NCBI GenBank assembly: GCA_003223895.1
Contig: QHXD01000236.1
Location: forward strand, 1-6,552
DNA: 6,552 nt
Direction of reading: 5' to 3'
Source: Acidobacteriota bacterium
GTDB lineage: Bacteria; Acidobacteriota; Terriglobia; 20CM-2-55-15
Every line of letters begins with the position of its first letter. Within the stretch, counting starts at the first letter, position 1. Made by a program: the position numbers and the translations under genes. Shown here piece by piece: positions 1 through 4,679 of the stretch. The notes under the pieces were generated by a model, which was not told the DNA's origin, searched no databases, and saw only the letters and a program-made list of their open reading frames with translations.

Positions 1-933
1 TTCTTTTTCGGAATGCCGCGGCTCATTATGATCCTGGCTCCACTGAGCTTCTTACTGTTCGGTATCCATCCGATTAAAGCCGATGTGCCGGCGGTGATTG
101 CATACATTCTTCCGCACATCGGACTATCCATGATCGCGAACTCCACTATAAGTAGAAACTACAGGCATTCATTCTGTTCCGGAGTTTATGAAGTGTCGAT
201 CGCTCCATACACAGCGGTCGTGACCCTGCTGGCGCTTATCAATCCAAGACTCGGCAAGTTCAATGTCACCGACAAGGGAACCAATCTCGATAACGCCCGC
301 TTTGATTATGAGACAAGCTGGCCAACTCTGGCGTTGTTGGGATTGTCTGCGCTTGCGTTGATGATTGCCTTTCCTGTAAGGCTTCTGGCATACGGTTGGC
401 ACGGTGCCGATCCTGCTGAACTCGATGCCGTTCTCATCAATAGCGTCTGGGCTCTCGTGAATTTCGTCACGTTGATCGCGGCGGCATGCGTCGCATACGA
501 GCAGCCTCAGCGTCGAGCGGCACCAAGAGTCCGGCGGTTCTATCCGTGTACCTTGACTTTTCAGGATAGAACCATCGCCTGCCGTTCAGAAGACCTCAGC
601 GAGAGCGGCGTCCGTGTCGTCATTGACAGAGCCATTGACGTTTCCGGCGTCGTGCAGGTTTCAATCCGCAGTGATTTTGGGCCGGAAGTTCTCGCCGTCG
701 CCGCTAATGTGTGGTCCCGGCCGGGGAAGTCCGGAGATGTTGAGGCTGCCTTTAGTTTTGTGCAAACCGATTCGAAGATGCGCCAGGAGTTGGTTCAGTT
801 GATGTTCAGCGGAGATGAAAGCTGGGCGGAACAAAGTTATCCGAAAGACCGAGTGTGGCGTTCGTTTTGGAATCTCGTCACCACCTTTTGGAGAATTTCG
901 GCTCCATCCGTGAGCGAACATGGACATTCTTAA
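1..933 (+). CDS. bcsA: Cellulose synthase catalytic subunit BcsA, C-terminal part (5' end outside window)
   Basis: This is the C-terminal third or so of the inner-membrane GT2 enzyme that polymerises UDP-glucose into beta-1,4-glucan and moves the chain across the membrane. The frame is open to base 1, so the ATG at 13 is an internal Met and not the start. Numbering from that Met, about five hydrophobic spans (roughly 2-17, 25-42, 62-77, 104-125, 139-161) match the post-catalytic transmembrane part of BcsA. Between them lies FNVTDKG (83-89, bases 259-279), the FxVTxK gating-loop signature. A PilZ domain follows, with RAAPR (168-172, the RxxxR c-di-GMP motif) and DLSESG (194-199, the D/NxSxxG motif), so c-di-GMP activation is expected. 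A C-terminal aromatic/basic tail (about 275-300) resembles the amphipathic helix of BcsA. The catalytic DxD, TED and QxxRW motifs would lie upstream of the window. The 3' end overlaps bcsZ by 14 bases. Family assignment is secure. Confidence 0.95.
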   Translation, partial: FFFGMPRLIMILAPLSFLLFGIHPIKADVPAVIAYILPHIGLSMIANSTISRNYRHSFCSGVYEVSIAPYTAVVTLLALINPRLGKFNVTDKGTNLDNARFDYETSWPTLALLGLSALALMIAFPVRLLAYGWHGADPAELDAVLINSVWALVNFVTLIAAACVAYEQPQRRAAPRVRRFYPCTLTFQDRTIACRSEDLSESGVRVVIDRAIDVSGVVQVSIRSDFGPEVLAVAANVWSRPGKSGDVEAAFSFVQTDSKMRQELVQLMFSGDESWAEQSYPKDRVWRSFWNLVTTFWRISAPSVSEHGHS

Positions 934-2059
934 GAGCAGCGCAGTTATTTTCTCTTTCGTCTTTTTATTTGGCCTGTCCGCTTGCGACAAAGGCAAATCC
1001 CGGTCTGCCGGCGAACCGCGCGCGGCGGCTTCGATACTTAAAGAAAGCTGGAATGCCTATGTGCAACGGTTCATCCAGGGGGACGGCCGGGTCATCGACC
1101 ACAGTGCGGCGGGCATCTCGACATCGGAAGGCCAGGCTTATGCAATGCTGCGCGCGGTCTGGATCGGGGACCGCGACAGTTTTGATAAGACTTTCAATTG
1201 GGCCTTGAACAATTTGAATTCGGGAATTCGCAGCGACAATTTGTGGGCATGGAAATGGGGAAAAGACTCGCGGGGAAACTGGGGCATTATGGACAAAGCT
1301 TTCGCTTCCGACGCCGACCAGGACGCTGCACTGGCATTGATACTCGCCTGGCGTGTCTGGAAGGACGAGAAGTACGCGAACCACGCTCGAGCAGTCCTTC
1401 GAGATCTCTGGACACTCGGCACCGTGGAGGTTGCCGGCCGTCGATACTTGCTCGCCGGGGACAGTCTCTGCAAGCGCGAGATCTGCCGAATCAATCCTTC
1501 TTACTACGCACCATATGCGTATCGCGTTTTCGCCGGATTTGACAGTACCTCGGATTGGGCCGGCCTGGTTGACACCTCCTACGACCTTCTGAGGACAGTG
1601 TCCGGTTTCGCAAACACCGGCCTGCCCGCGGATTGGGTCCAACTGAATACGAACACCGGTGAAATTACTCGTGCTTCTGAAAAAGACGCCGCGTTTTCAT
1701 ATGATGCATTTCGGGTGTTTTGGCGCATCGAGGTAGATCGTGAGCTTTTTGGAGAGCCGCGAGCGGACCGGTACCTTCGCGAGAGTCTCAAATGGATTTC
1801 CGCAGAATGGGAAAAGCACCAGAGGCTGCCTGCGGTCATTTCGCCTGCCGGAAAACCTCTCGTTGGATATGGATCGCTGGAGATGCTGTCGACGCTCATG
1901 TGCGTCATGCACAATGAGGCGATGCACAAAAAGCTCGAGGCAGCATATTCACAAGGAATCTGGGCCGACAAAAACAGTTATTACCTTCAGAACTGGGCCT
2001 GGTTTGGGTCGGCAGTCTACGTCGGATTTCTGGGTCCGCTCGAGCTTTTAAAATCATAG
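920..2059 (+). CDS. bcsZ: GH8 endo-beta-1,4-glucanase BcsZ, predicted lipoprotein
   Basis: This is a 379-residue glycoside hydrolase family 8 enzyme that cuts beta-1,4-glucan, the cellulase usually encoded in bcs operons, where it is thought to trim or edit nascent cellulose in the periplasm. The acid Glu is in STSEGQAYAML (E70) and the base Asp in FSYDAFRVFWR (D262), matching E55 and D243 of E. coli BcsZ. Other GH8 signatures are ASDADQD (129-135), INPSYYAPYAYR (191-202) and LPADWV (235-240). The N-terminus is a hydrophobic segment ending in LSAC, a lipobox with Cys22, so the mature protein is probably a lipoprotein; E. coli BcsZ is soluble and periplasmic. Asp follows the Cys, which in enterobacteria favours inner-membrane retention, although the rule may not apply here. 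The ATG at 920 is chosen because it gives a complete signal peptide and overlaps the end of bcsA by 14 bases, suggesting translational coupling. The ribosome-binding site is weak (GTGAG five bases upstream). Confidence 0.94.
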   Translation: MDILKSSAVIFSFVFLFGLSACDKGKSRSAGEPRAAASILKESWNAYVQRFIQGDGRVIDHSAAGISTSEGQAYAMLRAVWIGDRDSFDKTFNWALNNLNSGIRSDNLWAWKWGKDSRGNWGIMDKAFASDADQDAALALILAWRVWKDEKYANHARAVLRDLWTLGTVEVAGRRYLLAGDSLCKREICRINPSYYAPYAYRVFAGFDSTSDWAGLVDTSYDLLRTVSGFANTGLPADWVQLNTNTGEITRASEKDAAFSYDAFRVFWRIEVDRELFGEPRADRYLRESLKWISAEWEKHQRLPAVISPAGKPLVGYGSLEMLSTLMCVMHNEAMHKKLEAAYSQGIWADKNSYYLQNWAWFGSAVYVGFLGPLELLKS

Positions 2060-2085
2060 GCGTTGCCAAAACGGGAAAATGGATT

Positions 2086-2106
2086 CCCCTCCTTGAAAAG
2101 GAGGGG
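2086..2106 (+). terminator. Possible terminator hairpin after bcsZ (no T-tract)
   Basis: A perfect 9-bp GC-rich stem (cccctcctt / aaggagggg, loop gaa) begins 26 bases after the bcsZ stop. No T-run follows, so it is not a classical intrinsic terminator. It could still stop or protect the bcsA-bcsZ transcript 3' end. It is also hairpin H1 of the repeat element. Confidence 0.35.
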
Positions 2107-2267
2107 TGGCTGCGCCATCAATAAAATGCCGCGAAGCTACCTTTGAAGGCGCAGACGGGGTGGTCGCTTACACGCCATGTTGCAAAACGCATACTGCAAC
2201 GTGACCTGTGAGCGACCACCCCGGCCGTGCCAATTCGGAACGGATTCTTCTTTTGATGGCACGGCCA

Positions 2268-2288
2268 CCCCTCCTTTTCAAGGAGGGG
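2268..2288 (-). terminator. Possible terminator hairpin after bcsB (no T-tract)
   Basis: This is the mirror copy of the 2086-2106 hairpin. Read on the minus strand it has the same 9-bp stem and gaa loop, starting 29 bases after the bcsB stop. There is no T-run after it. The symmetry would give both convergent transcripts the same 3' hairpin. It is hairpin H5 of the repeat element. Confidence 0.35.
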
Positions 2289-2317
2289 AATCCATTTTCC
2301 TCGCCCTCGCTTCGCGG

Positions 2318-4369
2318 CTAGGCAGCGTATTTTCGGGTCTTGTACTGTGCCAGGGCAAGCCTCAAGCCGAGGAATAGAAGGCAACTTACAGTTGTAAGAA
2401 TCACCGGGAACGCGATCCAATTCTCCCCTAACCACGCCTCCAGATGGGTGAAGTAGGAATATTCATAAATCTGTTGTACCGGAACTGTTTTGAAAGAAGA
2501 CACCCTGCCGGAGTAGATGTAAGCCGTATCGGCGTGGAGCTCCTTCAATGTAGCTTCTGAGAAAACAGTTTTGATAGCGGCATGCAGCGCCGGCGGCGAA
2601 GTTGATGTAATGCTGAGCATGTATCTGCGCGAGTTCCACGGTGAGACGGTCTCCTGAATTGCTGCGACAGCCCCTTTCGATGACATCCCTTTCGGCAGTT
2701 CACCAATTCGGAATGCGATCATGTGCGAGGAAAGCCTGGATTCCTGGTTCAACTCCGCCAGATGCCTCACACCAAAAGCAAATCGATCTGATGGAACGAG
2801 TCGTCCAAGCAACCCGGCAAGTTCGAAAACCGCGGCGGCCACTTCGTCAGCCGAATCATCCGGGACCACCAGGATGGTGTCGGAAAGATCCGATCTCAAG
2901 CCGAAGGGAAACATACCGTATTGCAAAAGTCCAAGGTCCGGCAGATCCGACCTGTAATCGCGTGGCAAGTCGACGGCGCTGCTTGGAAGAAGCCACGCCG
3001 CCGGATCCTTTCCTTGTGCGCCATCCAGGCCTCGCCACCTCATGTTCAGGACATTTTGCCGGCGAAGCAGATGTGTGGGAATCTTGAAATGGATCGATGT
3101 TCTCGAACCCGCAGAGAACTCTGCAATTTCAAATCGACCTAACATCGCGCCGTTCAAGTGAACGTCAAGAGTTGTATTTTCGACGCTGACATCCGGGTTC
3201 AATCTAAACTCCAGCGTCATCTGGTGTCCGTATTCCAGGAACTGCGCGTCCGGAGTTGCTAAAAGCGGAAGCGATAACGAGAAATCATTCTGAGAATCGA
3301 TCTTCAATTCTCTTAGCCCCATTTGGGCAAGCGTGAAGTGGTTGCTCGGCGGCAGAAAGCCCTTCCAGTCGCGAGGCGGCAAACGGTCTGTACGCCCATT
3401 CTGAGAAATTCTCGCGAACGTGCCTGGGCCTTCAAAATGACCCTCGATGAGTTTGCCTGCTGCTCTCGAGACGGCCGCCGGACTGTTTCCCGTCACCAGC
3501 AGAATCGGATTGAAGGTTTTCTCCGATCCTTCAATCAGGGCAACGACTCCTTCGCCGGCTTCGAATAGCCCGTGGTTGTTCATGCCGAGCCGAATTTTAT
3601 TCCCGACCCGGAACAGACCAAATGGCAGGCGGTTTTCCAGGAGCGTGAGCGGCTGTTCGTCTGGTGTGCCGACCATGAGCAGATGGCCCGATGCAGCGTC
3701 GATTGACCGGACAGTTCGAACCGTCAACGCTTCTCCAATGTCAGCAGCATAGTTCGCAATCAGGAGCGCAGTGGCTTCCAGTGTCTGCGATGAAAGCTGG
3801 CCCGGCAGCAGAACGAATAACTGTTTGGGACGATAGCTGTGAGAATCCACCAGGGGCGACGGTAGCAGGCGCAAATCCAACGCTGGACGCTTTTCCTCGT
3901 ATTCAATGCTAAGGAAGGAAGACGGCTTGATGGCAGTCCAGATTTCGCTCGCCTTGCGCCCTCCGGGAAACTGTTCGACCGAAAATACAATTTCGTTTTC
4001 CAGCCGCAACATCTCAGGCGGAAGCGGGATTGTTACTTCGGTCACGGATTGATTATGGTCGTCCAGCCGGAGGCTTCGCAGGACCCCATAGTTCAATATG
4101 ATCGAGAGAAAAGACCGACTGCCATCCAAATCCGGCGAATGGGCGATGAAAAGATGGAGAGTACTGCCCGCAATTGGCTTCCAGGTGGATTCGCACGTAA
4201 ACCGTAACGATGACGAAGCATGGCCGCCCGTCAGTTTCAGGTCGTTTGAAATCTTCAGATGCTCCTTGAACTGAATCGAGTACTGGCCGATGGTGGACTC
4301 AGCCGGCTCGGCCCGAACAACAAAGAGCACCACCACAAGCAACCAGGTTTTCCTTGCCCCGAACCTCAT
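2318..4369 (-). CDS. bcsB: BcsB-family cellulose synthase subunit (periplasmic, C-terminal membrane anchor)
   Basis: This is a 683-residue BcsB-type protein, close in length to known BcsB (about 700-780). BcsB forms a complex with BcsA, its C-terminal transmembrane helix supports synthase activity, and its periplasmic domains are thought to guide the polymer towards the outer membrane. A Sec signal peptide is visible at about 1-24 (basic RFGARK, a hydrophobic run, then AEPAES). The order fits alternating jelly-roll and flavodoxin-like domains: roughly 27-165, 180-315 (QLFVLLPG at 183-190), 340-465 and 490-620. The most diagnostic stretch is DLPDLGLLQYGMFPFG (475-490) followed by DLSDTILVVPD (494-504). 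A single C-terminal helix lies at about 651-673, followed by a basic cytoplasmic tail. The ATG at 4369 is the first Met after an in-frame TAG at 4379-4381; no Shine-Dalgarno is present. The gene faces bcsA-bcsZ head-on, whereas bcsB normally follows bcsA on the same strand. It may be the sole bcsB of the locus or a second copy. Confidence 0.9.
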   Translation of the reverse strand: MRFGARKTWLLVVVLFVVRAEPAESTIGQYSIQFKEHLKISNDLKLTGGHASSSLRFTCESTWKPIAGSTLHLFIAHSPDLDGSRSFLSIILNYGVLRSLRLDDHNQSVTEVTIPLPPEMLRLENEIVFSVEQFPGGRKASEIWTAIKPSSFLSIEYEEKRPALDLRLLPSPLVDSHSYRPKQLFVLLPGQLSSQTLEATALLIANYAADIGEALTVRTVRSIDAASGHLLMVGTPDEQPLTLLENRLPFGLFRVGNKIRLGMNNHGLFEAGEGVVALIEGSEKTFNPILLVTGNSPAAVSRAAGKLIEGHFEGPGTFARISQNGRTDRLPPRDWKGFLPPSNHFTLAQMGLRELKIDSQNDFSLSLPLLATPDAQFLEYGHQMTLEFRLNPDVSVENTTLDVHLNGAMLGRFEIAEFSAGSRTSIHFKIPTHLLRRQNVLNMRWRGLDGAQGKDPAAWLLPSSAVDLPRDYRSDLPDLGLLQYGMFPFGLRSDLSDTILVVPDDSADEVAAAVFELAGLLGRLVPSDRFAFGVRHLAELNQESRLSSHMIAFRIGELPKGMSSKGAVAAIQETVSPWNSRRYMLSITSTSPPALHAAIKTVFSEATLKELHADTAYIYSGRVSSFKTVPVQQIYEYSYFTHLEAWLGENWIAFPVILTTVSCLLFLGLRLALAQYKTRKYAA

Positions 4370-4405
4370 TAGATTAATCTAAGAGACTGACATCTCCTGG
4401 TCCAA
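4370..4405 (-). promoter_or_regulatory. Candidate leaderless promoter of bcsB
   Basis: On the minus strand, TTGGAC (4400-4405) and TAGATT (4376-4381) are 18 bases apart and loosely resemble sigma-70 -35 and -10 boxes. Only six bases separate the -10 box from the ATG at 4369, so transcription would begin at or next to the start codon, consistent with the missing Shine-Dalgarno. The -10 box lies partly in a perfect 10-base palindrome AGATTAATCT (4371-4380), which might also be an operator. The -35 match is weak. Confidence 0.35.
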
Positions 4406-4421
4406 TGGAGAAGTAGCACCA

Positions 4422-4430
4422 TGCTATCCT
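4422..4430 (+). promoter_or_regulatory. Candidate extended -10 promoter of a decayed gene
   Basis: TGCTATCCT reads as an extended -10 element (TGn plus TATCCT). Seven bases after it comes an ATG at 4438, the spacing expected for a leaderless message. The frame from this ATG closes after 27 codons (stop ending at 4521) and matches nothing I recognise. The site may be the surviving promoter of the gene whose 3' end remains at 4458-4634. No convincing -35 box is seen. Confidence 0.3.
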
Positions 4431-4457
4431 AAGCCACATGAAGCGTCGCCAACCTGA

Positions 4458-4634
4458 AGTTCGAGTCCGACATTCGAGAACGCCTATCCCAATCGGCTTA
4501 GTATCCAAGTTGAAGGCGTGAATGTTCCGGTAATTGGCCGGCAGGATCTCCTCATGAATAAGAAGGCCGCAGGTAGGCCTCAGGATCTGGTAGATGCAGC
4601 TTGGCTCGAATCAGAGTCCGGAGAACGTTTCTGA
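4458..4634 (+). pseudogene. C-terminal remnant of a nucleotidyltransferase-like protein
   Basis: The frame 4458-4634 encodes 58 codons and a TGA stop, too short and startless for the ORF criteria. It reads as the tail of the small nucleotidyltransferase-fold proteins (MNT/AbiEii-like or DUF6036-like) often found alone or in toxin-antitoxin pairs: FENAYPNRLSIQVEGVNVPV, then IGRQDLLMNKKAAGRPQDL, then VDAAWLE. The diagnostic part is the D-L-x(3)-K-x-A-x-GRPQDL-x-D pattern (bases about 4545-4595). An in-frame TGA at 4455-4457 closes it upstream. No GSxxxDxD nucleotidyltransferase motif or other N-terminal part is seen in any frame of the gap, so about two thirds of the expected protein is missing. 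I infer a deletion remnant, possibly with its promoter at 4422-4430 retained. Recognition is from motif memory and not from a search. Confidence 0.65.
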
Positions 4635-4648
4635 CGTACAGCTACTGA

Positions 4649-4672
4649 AGCCCGCCGATTGCGCGGCGGGCT
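4649..4672 (-). terminator. Hairpin downstream of the TonB-dependent protein gene
   Basis: A perfect 9-bp GC-rich stem, AGCCCGCCG (4649-4657) with CGGCGGGCT (4664-4672), has a 6-base loop and lies seven bases beyond the stop of the minus-strand gene. The bases after it on the minus strand (TCAGTAGCTG) are not T-rich, so termination would be weak or assisted. It could also serve the degenerate plus-strand remnant, which ends at 4634. Confidence 0.55.
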
Positions 4673-4679
4673 GATGGAT

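Larger units (their letters stand above)
2074..2300. repeat. 227-base nested inverted-repeat (MITE-like) element between convergent genes
   Basis: The outer arms 2074-2121 and 2253-2300 are reverse complements over 48 bases with two mismatches. Inside are five local hairpins in mirror order: H1 2086-2106 (9-bp stem, loop gaa), H2 2110-2116 with 2148-2154, central H3 2156-2172 with 2207-2223 (16/17) capped by 2176-2184 with 2195-2203 (8/9), H4 2223-2231 with 2258-2266 (9/9), and H5 2268-2288 (9-bp stem, loop ttc). GGGGTGG occurs twice on the plus strand (2103, 2157) and twice on the minus strand (2216-2222, 2265-2271). No coding region is supported inside. No target-site duplication is evident at the edges. 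The element begins 14 bases after the bcsZ stop and ends 17 bases before the bcsB stop, so it fills the convergent gap. It is best read as a non-autonomous repeat element or a folded-RNA/cruciform locus; the inverted repeat itself is certain, the nature is inference. Confidence 0.9.

Noticed and set aside
965..1642. Open frame of 225 codons on the minus strand
   Set aside because: It lies opposite the clear GH8 gene and shows no family features.
2122..2252. Invertible promoter or phase-variation switch bounded by the 48-base arms
   Set aside because: No recombinase gene is seen and no promoter is evident inside. The interior is itself largely palindromic and sits between two convergent gene ends, where flipping would change little.
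2074..2300. CRISPR array
   Set aside because: The repeats are inverted rather than direct and regularly spaced, and there are no spacers or cas genes.
2118..2435. Open frame of 105 codons on the minus strand through the repeat element
   Set aside because: It runs across the hairpins and into the 3' end of bcsB in another frame, and its translation has no recognisable domain.
4438..4521. 27-codon ORF beginning at the ATG after the extended -10 box
   Set aside because: It is too short, has a non-specific basic composition and runs into the nucleotidyltransferase remnant in another frame. It is kept only as evidence for a possible lost gene start.
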